DNA of 64,000 bases from Bacteroides acidifaciens (GCF_024623065.1 NZ_JANJZR010000011.1:25453-89452); one strand, 5' to 3'; positions 9,818 to 20,878 are shown, counted from the stretch's first letter. Program-made: numbers and translations. The notes: generated by a model not told the origin, from the letters alone.

Positions 9818-11392
9818 CTACTCGGTTTTATACCACAAAACGATATTGGGATACACCACTCCATCGGCACAGGTGAACTGAGCAAAAAGTATAAAATTAC
9901 GAAAAAAACCGGAGTTGCGCAGGAAGAAATCCGGCACGAAATGGACTTGTTTTTCCGCCTGATGGAACAGATGGTCAAAGTCTGCCATCAGCATGAAATG
10001 ATAAGAATCAGAGAGGCTATCCATTCCCGCCCGATACGCTATCGCTCCATCAAGCACATCACCTTTATCCAACTGCCGTATATAGCGCGACAGACTGCCC
10101 TCATCAGGAGCCAGCAATAGACGCCCGCCATAGAATACGGCATACATATACGATGTCGGTTCCACAAAAGTGGTCAGTTGCGCAAACAACGTTGTTTGAG
10201 ACAAGCGATAGACGGAATATGCCTTGTTGGCGGTATAACAAAAAGTTATACGAGGTGTCTTCACCCCTTCTTCAGCCGGGGCAGTGTTGACAAGTGAGCG
10301 CAACTTCCGTTCCGCTTCCGTCACATCCAGCACAGACAGGCTCAGAACAGCCGCCGCACCCTGCAATGTGTCTTCCTGCTGAAACAGGCAGGCTACCAAG
10401 TCGTGTCCGGTATTCTCCATCAGATAGCACGATAATTCCCGGTTTCTTTCCTGCATCTCGGTAGTACGACCTGCGGTCGCATATGCCTGCATGCCTCCGT
10501 AAGAGAGCAAGGACGTCCAGTCCGTGATGCTTTGTCTGCTGAAATAAAAAGCTGTAGAAGGTAACACTTCACTTGGAAATCCTTTCACGGATTCCTGTTG
10601 GCGAAGCAGGTTGATAAAGTTAAAACAGGTATCGGTGTCATGACTGACTCCTGTAAAATAAATAAAATCATCCTTCATCTTCATATCGAATTCCGTCCAT
10701 CCCATCATGCCGTTCACACGGGTGTATATAGTGGCAGTAGCCGTACTTTTCTTTGAAGCAAGCACTCCCATGAACGTAGGGTCGTACGCCAGTGAGCCAC
10801 CTTTCTTATAGACATCAATAACATCTTCCACCAATTTCTTTTGGAAACTCAGCACCATGAAATCGGGTGTGAGATAGCAGGCGAGGAAATCGCCATCCGA
10901 CAGGGGGTAAATCATTATTTCCTCTCCTTTGTAGTCGAATTTCTTCGGTGGATAGAGCGACGAAATGTATTTCTGCGTGAATCTGCCAATCAATTCCCTG
11001 TCTCCATTTCCCAAACGGCAATAAAGTACCTGATTACGGTCGTTATCCGGCTCGTGGAAGCTAATCAGCATTTGATTCATTTGCCGGCTCAAGCCGTGAG
11101 GAGTATCTTCCGAAAATGCATAGAGCGACTGTTTCAGGCAAGAGAAAAGTTTGGAGACATGTAGATATTGGTGGTTCTTGCTACACGTCAAACCGTCTAT
11201 TTCGGTGACAAACCCGAGCACATCATCGGTTGCAAATACTGCGGAAGCGGTGGTCGGCACCAGTTCGTAGAGGTTGAAATCCTTCTGTCCTTCGGCTGCC
11301 GACAGTCTGAAAAAAGAGTATAAAACGAAACCTGCGCACAAGAGTACAACAGAAGAAGTGACCGCTATTTTCACTATCGTACGAAGCTTCAT
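9818..11392 (-). CDS. DUF3352-like exported/membrane-anchored protein
   Basis: N-terminal TM anchor then a large beta-rich domain; Bacteroidota DUF3352-type pattern. Confidence 0.55.
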   Translation of the reverse strand: MKLRTIVKIAVTSSVVLLCAGFVLYSFFRLSAAEGQKDFNLYELVPTTASAVFATDDVLGFVTEIDGLTCSKNHQYLHVSKLFSCLKQSLYAFSEDTPHGLSRQMNQMLISFHEPDNDRNQVLYCRLGNGDRELIGRFTQKYISSLYPPKKFDYKGEEIMIYPLSDGDFLACYLTPDFMVLSFQKKLVEDVIDVYKKGGSLAYDPTFMGVLASKKSTATATIYTRVNGMMGWTEFDMKMKDDFIYFTGVSHDTDTCFNFINLLRQQESVKGFPSEVLPSTAFYFSRQSITDWTSLLSYGGMQAYATAGRTTEMQERNRELSCYLMENTGHDLVACLFQQEDTLQGAAAVLSLSVLDVTEAERKLRSLVNTAPAEEGVKTPRITFCYTANKAYSVYRLSQTTLFAQLTTFVEPTSYMYAVFYGGRLLLAPDEGSLSRYIRQLDKGDVLDGAIAYRAGMDSLSDSYHFMLMADFDHLFHQAEKQVHFVPDFFLRNSGFFRNFILFAQFTCADGVVYPNIVLWYKTE

Positions 11393-11475
11393 AATATTCG
11401 CTGTTTATCGGTTAGATGCAAAAATAATAAATTCTACAAAGAAAACAAAACTTTTGCTAAATATTTTACCAACAA

Positions 11476-12234
11476 TCAGAGATAGATTTCCAATCCGTCA
11501 TATGCCAGGTGAATATCGTCCGGAAGTTCCCGTTCAACCTCGGCATGCAAGCCCATATCATGGCTCATATGTATAAAGTAGGTTTTCTTTGCCTGAATAC
11601 GCCGCGCGACTGCCAATGCTTCTTCCAAACTCTGATGCGTAGGATGCGGGACAATCCGTAGTGCATTCATTATCAAAACATCTATCCCCGCCAATTGTTC
11701 AAAAGATTCTTCGGGCATGGTCAGCATATCGGTGATATAACCCAGCTTCCCGATGCGGTAACCCAGAATCGGCAAGCGTCCATGTATCACGCGCAGGGGA
11801 AGCACCTCGGTCTGATTTATGGAGAAGCGCTGCCCCGGTTCTATTTCCTGCAAAGGGATGTCTGGCACGCCGGGGTAACGATGGTCTACGAAACAGTAGG
11901 GCATGCGCAGGCGCAATGCTTTCGCTACATATTCTTCGGCATAAATCGGCACGGAACCGAAGCGACAGAAGGGACGCAAATCATCCAGTCCGCCTACGTG
12001 GTCGTAGTGTTCATGCGTTATGAGCACACCGTCTATCCGTTCGTAAGGGAGATGCAATACTTGTTCCCGGAAATCGGGACCGCAGTCTATCAGTATCCGT
12101 GCATCGTCTGTCTCTACGATGGCGGATGCACGCAAACGGTTATCTTTCGGGTTGGCAGAAGTACAGACTGCACATGTACAGCCTATTTGGGGTACTCCCG
12201 TCGATGTTCCACTTCCTATGATTCTTACTTTCAT
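11476..12234 (-). CDS. MBL-fold metallo-hydrolase (PhnP-like)
   Basis: GSGTSTGVPQIGC and THEHYDHVGGLDDLR metal-binding motif. Confidence 0.9.
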   Translation of the reverse strand: MKVRIIGSGTSTGVPQIGCTCAVCTSANPKDNRLRASAIVETDDARILIDCGPDFREQVLHLPYERIDGVLITHEHYDHVGGLDDLRPFCRFGSVPIYAEEYVAKALRLRMPYCFVDHRYPGVPDIPLQEIEPGQRFSINQTEVLPLRVIHGRLPILGYRIGKLGYITDMLTMPEESFEQLAGIDVLIMNALRIVPHPTHQSLEEALAVARRIQAKKTYFIHMSHDMGLHAEVERELPDDIHLAYDGLEIYL

Positions 12235-12243
12235 TTCTCGTTA

Positions 12244-13236
12244 TCAGACAAAATTTACTTCGGGATGAATGTCGATGCCGAACTTCTCACGCACGGAAAC
12301 TCTCACTGCATCCGAAAGCGCAATAATATCACTACCTTTCGCTCCGCCCCGATTCACAAGGACGAGTGCCTGTTTATCGTGCACTGCCGCAGGCCCCAGG
12401 GATTTTCCTTTCCATCCGCATTGGTCTATCATCCATCCCGCAGGGATTTTGACCTGACCATCGGCCAGTTCATAATAAGGTATCTGCGGATATTCTTGTT
12501 GCAGTACCAGCAATTTTTCTTTAGGAACAATGGGGTTCATAAAGAAACTGCCTGCATTTCCCATCACTTTCGGGTCAGGCAGCTTACTTTCGCGAATGTC
12601 AATGATTACTTTCCGGACTACCGGCAGCGTCAGTTCAGGGTATTTGCCAAGTTCCTGGCGGATGGTTCCGTAGTCCAATGTGTAATATTCTTCCTTGCTA
12701 AGCCGGAATCGCACATAGGTAACAAAGACCGACTTATTCTCAGGACGCTTGAAGATGCTATTGCGGTAGGCATATCCACATTCTTCTATGGAGTAAACAC
12801 GTTGGTCGCCTTGAATGTTCACTGTCTCTACGGCGGTTATCAGGTCTTTCACTTCGACACCGTAGGCTCCGATATTCTGCACGGCGCCCGCTCCCACTTC
12901 ACCAGGAATCAAGGAGAGATTTTCTGCTCCATACCATCCGTGTGCCACGCAGTATGCCACGAAGTCGTCCCATACGACGCCCGCCCCTACCCGCACAGAT
13001 ACGGTGCGCTCATCTTCTTCCGTCACTTCGATGCCTTCAATACATGAATGGAGTATCAGCCCGTCATAGTCTTTGGTAAACAGCAGGTTGCTTCCGCCAC
13101 CTATATGCAAAAAAGGTGTCGTAACGGCACCTTGCGCAATCTGTTGTTGCAACTCTTCAACTGAAGCATATTCTAAAAAACGGGCGGCACTGACATCAAT
13201 GCCGAATGTATTGTGAGACAAAAGGGAATACATCAT
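12244..13236 (-). CDS. murB: UDP-N-acetylenolpyruvoylglucosamine reductase
   Basis: [52 protein letters not shown]. Confidence 0.96.
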   Translation of the reverse strand: MMYSLLSHNTFGIDVSAARFLEYASVEELQQQIAQGAVTTPFLHIGGGSNLLFTKDYDGLILHSCIEGIEVTEEDERTVSVRVGAGVVWDDFVAYCVAHGWYGAENLSLIPGEVGAGAVQNIGAYGVEVKDLITAVETVNIQGDQRVYSIEECGYAYRNSIFKRPENKSVFVTYVRFRLSKEEYYTLDYGTIRQELGKYPELTLPVVRKVIIDIRESKLPDPKVMGNAGSFFMNPIVPKEKLLVLQQEYPQIPYYELADGQVKIPAGWMIDQCGWKGKSLGPAAVHDKQALVLVNRGGAKGSDIIALSDAVRVSVREKFGIDIHPEVNFV

Positions 13237-13247
13237 CTATACTGTTT

Positions 13248-13298
13248 TAGGGGTTACATACTTTTAAGAGTTATATACTTGTAAGAGCTATATACTTG
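13248..13298. repeat. 3 x 17-bp tandem repeat (TAAGAG(T/C)TATATACTTG)
   Basis: Units begin at 13248, 13265 and 13282 with an exact 17-bp period. Confidence 0.85.
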
Positions 13299-14136
13299 TA
13301 TCTTCAAATTTATACAGTTTCCATTCTCCGGCTTTCCGGTGGAAATAAAGGATGTTGGAAAAACCGTTGCCGATGCCCTTCAATGCCAAGATTTTCATCG
13401 TAGAGTTATCGTCGTTCCGTTGCCCATAGTTGATATTGGAAAGGCGTTCGGAAGGCAGTTCGGGCTTGAAGGCAAACCATTGGTTCAAGTCGAGACTCGT
13501 TTCAAGTATGGAGAAGTCATCGTCCGGGTCGCTGGTGACAAAAGCCAACGGGTCATTCACACGCTGACTCTGAAAAAGGCTGTCGGTGGCAAAACGACCG
13601 AAAAACTCGACAAAGTTCTCGTTGTCATTCGGCTCGATAGGGCGCTGGTTGATTGCTTCCAGTATCCATGCGCCTTTGATACGCTCAAAATAATATCGCT
13701 TCATCATCCGCGTCTTGACGAATATCCATTCGACCTGTACGGACGTAAGCGAAGTATCTCCTACCAAGTCCATATCTTCTTCCTTATCAAACAAGAGCGT
13801 ATAATAGTGTTGTTTGGTAAACAAGTTATCGTGCATCCAATGATATTCGTCGATTTCCAACTTTTTTTCTCCATTGTAGTAGGGCAACGGGAATTTCACA
13901 CGCTGACGCTGTAATACTTCATCGGAAGCAAAATTATAGATAAAATCGTCGAAAGATTCGTCAGCCTGTATAGGCTGCGGCTCTTCCGGCAATTTATCTT
14001 CGGGGATAGAATCGGCTTGATGCCAGATTGAATCCACCTCGTGAGTAATAGATGCGAAGGGGTCAATATTGTTTTTCTTGTTGCCACAAGAACCCAGTAT
14101 GCTGAACAATATGACCCCTGCGATTAGTTTTTTCAT
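13288..14136 (-). CDS. DUF4348 domain-containing lipoprotein
   Basis: Lipobox-like LFSILGSCGNKK; typical Bacteroides DUF4348 pattern. Confidence 0.65.
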   Translation of the reverse strand: MKKLIAGVILFSILGSCGNKKNNIDPFASITHEVDSIWHQADSIPEDKLPEEPQPIQADESFDDFIYNFASDEVLQRQRVKFPLPYYNGEKKLEIDEYHWMHDNLFTKQHYYTLLFDKEEDMDLVGDTSLTSVQVEWIFVKTRMMKRYYFERIKGAWILEAINQRPIEPNDNENFVEFFGRFATDSLFQSQRVNDPLAFVTSDPDDDFSILETSLDLNQWFAFKPELPSERLSNINYGQRNDDNSTMKILALKGIGNGFSNILYFHRKAGEWKLYKFEDTSI

Positions 14137-15089
14137 TATTTCAGTTTCTCTCTTAACTTTTCAAGCATATCCACTGTCATGCTTTCCAAATCGTAAGCCG
14201 GCTTCCACCCCCACTCTTCACGAGCACAAGTGTCGTCCAGGCTATCAGGCCAACTATCGGCGATGCGCTGCTTCAAGGGGTCGATGTCATAAACCATCTC
14301 GAATTGCGGCACGTGCTTCTTGATTGCCTGATAAATCGTTTCCGGGTCGAAACTCATAGAAGCGATATTGAAAGCATTGCGGTGTATCAATTTTGTCGGA
14401 TCGGCTTCCATCAGCGTAATGGCTGCGTTGAGCGCGTCCGGCATATACATCATATCCATCAGGGTGCCTTGTTTGATAGGACACACGAATTTCTCCCCTT
14501 TTACCGCCGAGTAATAAATGTCGACAGCATAATCGGTGGTTCCGCCACCGGGAGGTGTCACGTTCGAGATAATGCCCGGAAAACGGACAGCACGAGTGTC
14601 AACACCATATTTGTTAAAATAATAGTCGCTCAGCAACTCTGTGGTTACTTTAGTGACTCCGTACATCGTACGAGGACGCTGAATAGTATCCTGCGGTGTT
14701 TGTGTGTGCGGCGTTGTCGCACCGAAAGAACCGATAGAACTGGGAGTGAAAACGGCGCATCCTTGTTCGCGCGCAACTTCCAGTACATTCCATAACCCGT
14801 CGATACCGATTTTCCAAGCCAGCTTGGGCTTCGATTCTGCCACGACCGACAACAGCGCAGCAAGATTATAAATCGTATCAATCTGATACTCTTTTACCAC
14901 AGAAGCGATTGCTTCTGCATCCGTTACATCAGCAATAGCTGACGGCCCGGACTCTTTCAACTCACCTTTAGGTTCTGCACCCGGGATGTAACCAGCTACT
15001 ACATTTGCATTTCCGTAACGTTTACGTAGCTCCATCGTTAGTTCGGAGCCTATCTGTCCAGTGGCTCCAATAATCAAAATGTGTTTCAT
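14136..15089 (-). CDS. NAD-dependent epimerase/dehydratase, L-threonine 3-dehydrogenase type
   Basis: IIGATGQIGSELTMELR Rossmann motif, YGVTKVTTELL; divergent from kbl. Confidence 0.88.
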   Translation of the reverse strand: MKHILIIGATGQIGSELTMELRKRYGNANVVAGYIPGAEPKGELKESGPSAIADVTDAEAIASVVKEYQIDTIYNLAALLSVVAESKPKLAWKIGIDGLWNVLEVAREQGCAVFTPSSIGSFGATTPHTQTPQDTIQRPRTMYGVTKVTTELLSDYYFNKYGVDTRAVRFPGIISNVTPPGGGTTDYAVDIYYSAVKGEKFVCPIKQGTLMDMMYMPDALNAAITLMEADPTKLIHRNAFNIASMSFDPETIYQAIKKHVPQFEMVYDIDPLKQRIADSWPDSLDDTCAREEWGWKPAYDLESMTVDMLEKLREKLK

Positions 15090-15223
15090 TTTTTTTCGTA
15101 CTTAAGTTGTTAAGCTAAATAGCGCACAAAGTAAGCACTTTTTTTTTAGATTTTAATCAAAAAGACATTGTTATTCCAAGAAAAATTGTGTCCTTTGTAA
15201 TCGAACTTAATTACTCAAACACT

Positions 15224-16411
15224 ATGTACGGTAAAATGAAAGAATTCCTCAGCCAAACATTGGCTGAAATCAAAGAAGCCGGGCTTTACAAAGAAGAACG
15301 ACTGATTGAAAGTGCGCAGCAAGCTGCCATCACTGTAAAAGGCAAAGAAGTGCTGAACTTCTGCGCTAACAATTATCTGGGACTGTCCAATCACCCACGA
15401 CTGATTAAGGCGTCCCAAGAAATGATGAACCGACGCGGATACGGTATGTCGTCTGTCCGTTTCATCTGTGGAACACAAGATATACACAAGGAACTGGAAG
15501 CCGCTATCTCCGATTATTTCCAAACGGAAGATACGATTCTGTATGCTGCCTGCTTCGACGCGAACGGCGGGGTATTCGAACCGCTTTTCACCGAAGAGGA
15601 TGCCATTATTTCGGACGCTCTGAACCATGCTTCTATTATCGACGGTGTCCGTCTGTGCAAGGCTAAACGTTACCGTTATGCTAACGCCGACATGAAGGAC
15701 TTGGAAAGATGCCTGCAAGAGGCACAGGCACAACGTTTCCGCATTATCGTGACCGACGGTGTGTTCTCTATGGACGGTAACGTTGCTCCGATGGACCAGA
15801 TTTGTGACCTCGCCGAGAAGTATGACGCGTTGGTAATGGTGGACGAGTCTCACTCTGCCGGTGTGGTAGGCGCTACGGGACATGGCGTAAGCGAACTATA
15901 CAAGACTCACGGACGTGTGGATATTTATACCGGTACATTAGGCAAGGCTTTCGGTGGTGCATTGGGCGGATTTACTACCGGCCGGAAGGAGATTATTGAT
16001 TTGCTGCGCCAACGCAGCCGTCCATACCTGTTCTCCAACTCATTGGCTCCGGGAATTATCGGTGCAAGCCTTGAGGTATTCAAGATGCTGAAAGAGAGCA
16101 ATACACTGCATGACAAGCTCGTTGAAAACGTAAATTATTTCCGCGACAAGATGACGGCTGCGGGATTCGACATCAAGCCGACTCAGAGTGCTATCTGTGC
16201 CGTAATGCTGTATGACGCGAAGTTGTCGCAGATTTATGCCGCACGTATGCAGGAAGAAGGTATCTATGTGACAGGTTTCTACTATCCGGTAGTGCCGAAA
16301 GACCAGGCACGCATCCGCGTACAAATCTCCGCAGGACACGAGAAGGAACATCTCGACAAATGTATCGCTGCCTTTATCAAAGTAGGTAAAGAACTCGGCG
16401 TACTTAAGTAA
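15224..16411 (+). CDS. kbl: Glycine C-acetyltransferase (2-amino-3-ketobutyrate CoA ligase)
   Basis: MVDESHSAGVVGATGHGVSE, TGTLGKAFGGALGGF PLP-lysine motif. Start placed at ATG 15224, not GTG 15188. Confidence 0.94.
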   Translation: MYGKMKEFLSQTLAEIKEAGLYKEERLIESAQQAAITVKGKEVLNFCANNYLGLSNHPRLIKASQEMMNRRGYGMSSVRFICGTQDIHKELEAAISDYFQTEDTILYAACFDANGGVFEPLFTEEDAIISDALNHASIIDGVRLCKAKRYRYANADMKDLERCLQEAQAQRFRIIVTDGVFSMDGNVAPMDQICDLAEKYDALVMVDESHSAGVVGATGHGVSELYKTHGRVDIYTGTLGKAFGGALGGFTTGRKEIIDLLRQRSRPYLFSNSLAPGIIGASLEVFKMLKESNTLHDKLVENVNYFRDKMTAAGFDIKPTQSAICAVMLYDAKLSQIYAARMQEEGIYVTGFYYPVVPKDQARIRVQISAGHEKEHLDKCIAAFIKVGKELGVLK

Positions 16412-16423
16412 AACATTTTCATG

Positions 16424-16482
16424 TCTTCCGTTGTTAGTATTGTAAGCATAAGATTGCGGCAATATAACAACGGAAGATTTTT
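16424..16482 (+). terminator. Terminator hairpin after kbl
   Basis: Perfect 13-bp arms TCTTCCGTTGTTA / TAACAACGGAAGA followed by TTTTTAATTT. Confidence 0.75.
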
Positions 16483-16491
16483 AATTTACTT

Positions 16492-16923
16492 ATGGAAGAA
16501 CTGACTCTCACTACTCCCGCCCTGCTTTTCTCGGCAGTTTCTCTGATTTTACTGGCTTACACCAATCGTTTTTTATCATATGCGCAGCTCGTACGCCAAC
16601 TGCGTGACCGCTATATGGAGAATCCTACGGATATCACCGTAGCGCAAATCGAAAACTTACGGAAACGGTTGAATCTCACGCGCACCATGCAAGGGCTGGG
16701 AATTGCAAGCCTGTTCCTCTGTGTAGTCAGCATGTTTTTTATCTATATCGGGCTGCAACTGCTCTCTGCCTATGTGTTCGGAGTGGCTTTGTTGTTGCTT
16801 ATCGCCTCTCTTGGCGTATCTTTCCGTGAAATACAGATTTCCACCCGCTCACTGGAGATTTACTTGGGAGCGATGGAGAAAAGACAAAAAAAGCTGTCAG
16901 AAAACACTTCCCGACAGCTCTGA
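16492..16923 (+). CDS. DUF2721 family membrane protein
   Basis: 143 aa, multiple TM segments, DUF2721-like pattern. Confidence 0.65.
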   Translation: MEELTLTTPALLFSAVSLILLAYTNRFLSYAQLVRQLRDRYMENPTDITVAQIENLRKRLNLTRTMQGLGIASLFLCVVSMFFIYIGLQLLSAYVFGVALLLLIASLGVSFREIQISTRSLEIYLGAMEKRQKKLSENTSRQL

Positions 16924-16957
16924 TTATATATATCTTTAAGATATTCTCAATCCATCA

Positions 16958-17437
16958 TCAACGTTGTCCCAATTGCGAGTCAACAAAGAAGATTCCTGCA
17001 TCACCGACTTTCTTGAGTTTATCAACAATACCCTGTGCGGTAGCCTCTTCTTCTACCTGTTCGCGAACGAATCCCCACAGGAAATCTTGAGTAGCCTTGT
17101 CTTTTTCAGCAGCAGCCACGTCTACCAGCTTATCTATCAATTGAGAAACATGACATTCATGTTTGTAAACGTGTTCGAATACTTCCAGCGGAGTGCCCCA
17201 TCCGTTAGGTACCACATCTATTTTATCCACTTTTGCAGTACCTCCACGTTTGATAACATAATCTGCCATAGCATAAGCATGTTCCATTTCTTCTTGGGAT
17301 TGCTTTTTCATCCAATGAGCAAAACCGCTGAAACCTTCTTTCTCAAAGTAGAAAGACATTGCCAGATACAGGTTAGCGGACCACATTTCAGCAGTAATCT
17401 GTTCGTTAATTGCATTCTGTAATTTTTCTGAAATCAT
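16958..17437 (-). CDS. ftnA: Bacterial non-haem ferritin
   Basis: MISEKLQNAINEQITAEMWSANLYLAMSFYFEKEGFSGFAHWMKKQSQEEMEHA. Start set at internal Met 17437. Confidence 0.95.
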   Translation of the reverse strand: MISEKLQNAINEQITAEMWSANLYLAMSFYFEKEGFSGFAHWMKKQSQEEMEHAYAMADYVIKRGGTAKVDKIDVVPNGWGTPLEVFEHVYKHECHVSQLIDKLVDVAAAEKDKATQDFLWGFVREQVEEEATAQGIVDKLKKVGDAGIFFVDSQLGQR

Positions 17438-17578
17438 AATCGTATTTTTTATTAAGTTGTTAATGTAGTTTCTTTTTGAACTCATTACAAAAATAATACG
17501 CTTTCAGTTAAGATTGTTGCATGTACCCTGTATTTTTAAACTACATTCACATTTTGATTGTAATGGTTCATTGTCCAC

Positions 17579-18739
17579 TTACACCAATTCGTCGGAAATA
17601 TATCCTTTCGGCAGTTCACGACAATTGTATCCAGAAGCCATTATTTCACCGTATGCGCCTGCCGAACGAAGGGCTATCAAGTCGCCGCGCTTCACTTTGT
17701 TCAGGTCAATTGCCTTGCCGAAAACATCGGACGATTCGCAGATAGGCCCTACTACGTCATAAGCCTCTATCGGTTCTTCAGAGGTAATATTTTCCATTTT
17801 ATGATAAGCCTGATATAATGCCGGACGGATTAAGTCGGTCATACCGGCATCAAGGATAGCAAACTTCTTCTTTGCGCCTTGCTTCACATACAAAACTTTA
17901 GAAATCAACGTACCGCACTGACCGACTACCGCACGTCCTAATTCAAAATGTAAAGTCTGGTAAGGACGCAGCTTCAATTGTCCGGCGTAGGTAGCAAAGT
18001 AATCTTTGAAATTCGGGATAGCCTGACGGTTGGGATGCCCGTAATCAATACCGAGTCCGCCGCCTACATTGATATGTTCTACTAAAATATGACGGGCTTC
18101 AAGTTTATCCTGCAATTCGTTGACACGATTACAGAGAGCTACAAAGTCACCCATATCAAGAATCTGCGAACCTATGTGGAAGTGCAGTCCTATGAATTTG
18201 ACATTCTTCATTTCCTGAGCCACATCGATCACCTTATCCATATCCTGCATGCTGATACCGAATTTATTTTCTGCCAGTCCGGTAGTAATATTGGCATGAG
18301 TATGTGCACCGACATCAGGATTGATACGGAAAGCCACATTGGCAACTTTATTTTGGGCGGCAGCTAATTCATTGATTACTTCCAGTTCGGGGATAGACTC
18401 GACATTGAAACAGAAGATACCATATTCCAATCCGAGATTGATTTCCCAATCAGCCTTGCCTACTCCGGCAAAAACAATTTTGCCGGCAGGGAATCCGGCA
18501 CGAATAGCAGCGCGGATTTCTCCACCACTCACACAGTCGACTCCCATTCCGCCCTCACGGATAATGGTAAGTACCTTCGGGTTGGCATTGGCTTTAACAG
18601 CATAATGCACTGAATAATTAGGATATTTGGCAACCTCATGGTTTATAGCCGACAATGTATCGCGCAATACCTTAGTATCATAATAATAAAAAGGAGTCTG
18701 CAAAGTGCGGAATTTATCAATTGGAAATATTCCTTTCAT
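17579..18739 (-). CDS. lysA: Diaminopimelate decarboxylase
   Basis: HYAVKANANPKVL PLP motif, CESSDVFGKA, HIGSQILD. Confidence 0.95.
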   Translation of the reverse strand: MKGIFPIDKFRTLQTPFYYYDTKVLRDTLSAINHEVAKYPNYSVHYAVKANANPKVLTIIREGGMGVDCVSGGEIRAAIRAGFPAGKIVFAGVGKADWEINLGLEYGIFCFNVESIPELEVINELAAAQNKVANVAFRINPDVGAHTHANITTGLAENKFGISMQDMDKVIDVAQEMKNVKFIGLHFHIGSQILDMGDFVALCNRVNELQDKLEARHILVEHINVGGGLGIDYGHPNRQAIPNFKDYFATYAGQLKLRPYQTLHFELGRAVVGQCGTLISKVLYVKQGAKKKFAILDAGMTDLIRPALYQAYHKMENITSEEPIEAYDVVGPICESSDVFGKAIDLNKVKRGDLIALRSAGAYGEIMASGYNCRELPKGYISDELV

Positions 18740-18765
18740 AGTTCGGAAAACTTGTTTAGTTAGTT

Positions 18766-18801
18766 AAAAAGAGCGCTTTTATCAGTTCAGTAAAAGCGCT
18801 C
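18766..18801 (-). terminator. Hairpin with U-run between lysC and lysA
   Basis: GAGCGCTTTTA-N9-TAAAAGCGCTC at 18771-18801, U-rich on the minus strand. Confidence 0.7.
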
Positions 18802-18816
18802 ACATTATTTGTGGAA

Positions 18817-20136
18817 TTATTTGTTGTTGAAAAGCATATCGCTCAGCGATTGCAATGCCCTCTTCTTGTCACACTCACGGATGAGGAAAGAAATATTGTA
18901 ATTACTTCCACCAAAAGAAATCATTCGTACCGGAACATCACGCATCGCATCAAGTGCCTTGGCTTCAAAGCCAACGTTCTCCCATTCCAAATCACCTACA
19001 ACACAAATAATACACATCTCTTTGTCAACGGTTACTGTTCCGTATTTTTTCAGATCGTCCAGAATCTCGTTCAGATGCTTCGTGTTATCGATTGTTACAG
19101 ATACACCTACCTCTGAAGTACAGATCATGTCGATAGACGTCTGATAGCTTTCGAAGATCTCGAATACCTTGCGCAAGAAACCGTGGGCAAGTAACATACG
19201 GCTGGATTTGATTTTGATAGCCGTAATGTTTTCCTTCGCTGCTACTGCCTTGATTTTACCTTTTTCCGTGTCGTTGGAAATCAGCGTACCGGGAGCTTCC
19301 GGGTCCATGGTGTTCAACAGACGTACAGGGATATTGGCATATTTGGCAGGCTGGATACAGGTGGGATGCAGGATTTTTGCACCGAAGTAAGCCAACTCGG
19401 CCGCTTCTTCAAAATGAAGCTGACGAACCGGGGATGTCTTGTCGACAACACGCGGGTCGTTGTTATGCATACCATCGATGTCTGTCCATATCTGGATTTC
19501 GGAAGCGTTCACAGCAGCACCAATCAGGGATGCGGTGTAGTCGCTACCACCACGTTGCAGGTTGTCTATCTCGCCGTAAGCGTTGCGGCAGATGAAACCT
19601 TGCGTAATGTAGATTTCTACATCCGGATAGAGATCAAGCTGTGCGCGCAATTTATCCTTAATATATACAGGATCCGGTTCTGCGTTCTTGTCAGTACGCA
19701 TGAATTCCAAAGCCGGAAGCAACACAGACTTCACACCACATTCCTGCAGATAGAAGTTCACCATGGCCGTAGAAATAAGCTCTCCCTGTGCCAAAACCAC
19801 TTTCTCTTCAAACAAAGTGAAAAGGTCTTTCGTATAGGAGCGGATGTAGTCGAAGTGGGATTTGACAACTTCAAGACCTTTCTGTTTATATTCCTGAGTG
19901 GCGAAAAGCTCATCAATGTGCTGTTTATATTTTGCTTCCAACTTATTGATAATCTCGTTGGCACCCTCCGGATTCTTCTTATACAGATAGTCCGAAATTT
20001 CCACCAATGTGTTTGTCGTGCCTGACATAGCAGAAAGGACAACAATCTTCTGTTCACCATCGGTAATCAATTTGGCTACTTCCTTCATGCGCTGAGCAGA
20101 ACCTACGGAAGTTCCTCCAAACTTTAAAACTTTCAT
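18817..20136 (-). CDS. lysC: Aspartate kinase (monofunctional)
   Basis: MKVLKFGGTSVGSAQRMKEVAKLI, GGSDYTASLIGAAVNASEIQIWTDIDG, ACT domains. Confidence 0.95.
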   Translation of the reverse strand: MKVLKFGGTSVGSAQRMKEVAKLITDGEQKIVVLSAMSGTTNTLVEISDYLYKKNPEGANEIINKLEAKYKQHIDELFATQEYKQKGLEVVKSHFDYIRSYTKDLFTLFEEKVVLAQGELISTAMVNFYLQECGVKSVLLPALEFMRTDKNAEPDPVYIKDKLRAQLDLYPDVEIYITQGFICRNAYGEIDNLQRGGSDYTASLIGAAVNASEIQIWTDIDGMHNNDPRVVDKTSPVRQLHFEEAAELAYFGAKILHPTCIQPAKYANIPVRLLNTMDPEAPGTLISNDTEKGKIKAVAAKENITAIKIKSSRMLLAHGFLRKVFEIFESYQTSIDMICTSEVGVSVTIDNTKHLNEILDDLKKYGTVTVDKEMCIICVVGDLEWENVGFEAKALDAMRDVPVRMISFGGSNYNISFLIRECDKKRALQSLSDMLFNNK

Positions 20137-20149
20137 TTTCGTTACTGTT

Positions 20150-20878
20150 TTAGTTATCTATATTTAAATCTATTTCTATTGTTCTCTGCCGGGGCATATA
20201 TTCGGCTGTCACATCTACAATCTGATGGTCGGCACAACGATATACCCTGCCCGGATACTCTTTCAGCAATTGCAGATTGTGTGTCGTCATCATTACGGAC
20301 GAACCGGAACCACAGATATTGTGCAACAATTCAACAATGGACTTTCCGGTTTCCACATCTAAGTTTCCCGTCGGTTCATCCGCAAGGATGATGGCGGGAG
20401 AATTGAGTACGGCACGTGCAATCACAATGCGTTGTTGCTCACCACCGGAAAGCTCGTTCGGGAGCTTATAACCCTTGTTGGACATTCCCACCAGCTGAAG
20501 CACCTCTTCAATGCGGTCTTGGATTTCCTGTTTGTTTTTCCAGCCTGTGGCACGAAGTACAAATTCCAGATTATTATATACAGTCCGGTCTGTAAGCAAC
20601 TGAAAATCCTGAAAGACAATGCCTAATTTCCGGCGCAATTGCGGAATATGCTTACGTTTGATAGAACGCATGTCATAACCTAACACTTCCGCTTCACCGT
20701 CGATTATGTCCAGTTCGCCATACAAGGTCTTGAGCAGACTCGTTTTTCCCGAGCCTACTTTTCCTATCAGATAGACGAACTCTCCTTTGTGCAATTCCAG
20801 ATTTACATCGCTTAGCACACAGAGTTCCTGTTGATGGATTTCTACGTTCTTATATTGAATCAACGCCTCGTCATCCAT
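20150..20878 (-). CDS. ABC transporter ATP-binding protein, FtsE-like
   Basis: Walker A GKVGSGKTSLLKT, ELSGGEQQRIVIARAVLNSPAIILADEPTGNLD. Confidence 0.88.
   Translation of the reverse strand: MDDEALIQYKNVEIHQQELCVLSDVNLELHKGEFVYLIGKVGSGKTSLLKTLYGELDIIDGEAEVLGYDMRSIKRKHIPQLRRKLGIVFQDFQLLTDRTVYNNLEFVLRATGWKNKQEIQDRIEEVLQLVGMSNKGYKLPNELSGGEQQRIVIARAVLNSPAIILADEPTGNLDVETGKSIVELLHNICGSGSSVMMTTHNLQLLKEYPGRVYRCADHQIVDVTAEYMPRQRTIEIDLNIDN

Noticed and set aside
11695-13047. 450-aa plus-strand ORF
   Set aside because: Antisense to confident MBL-hydrolase and murB genes; composition looks like a reverse-strand shadow ORF.
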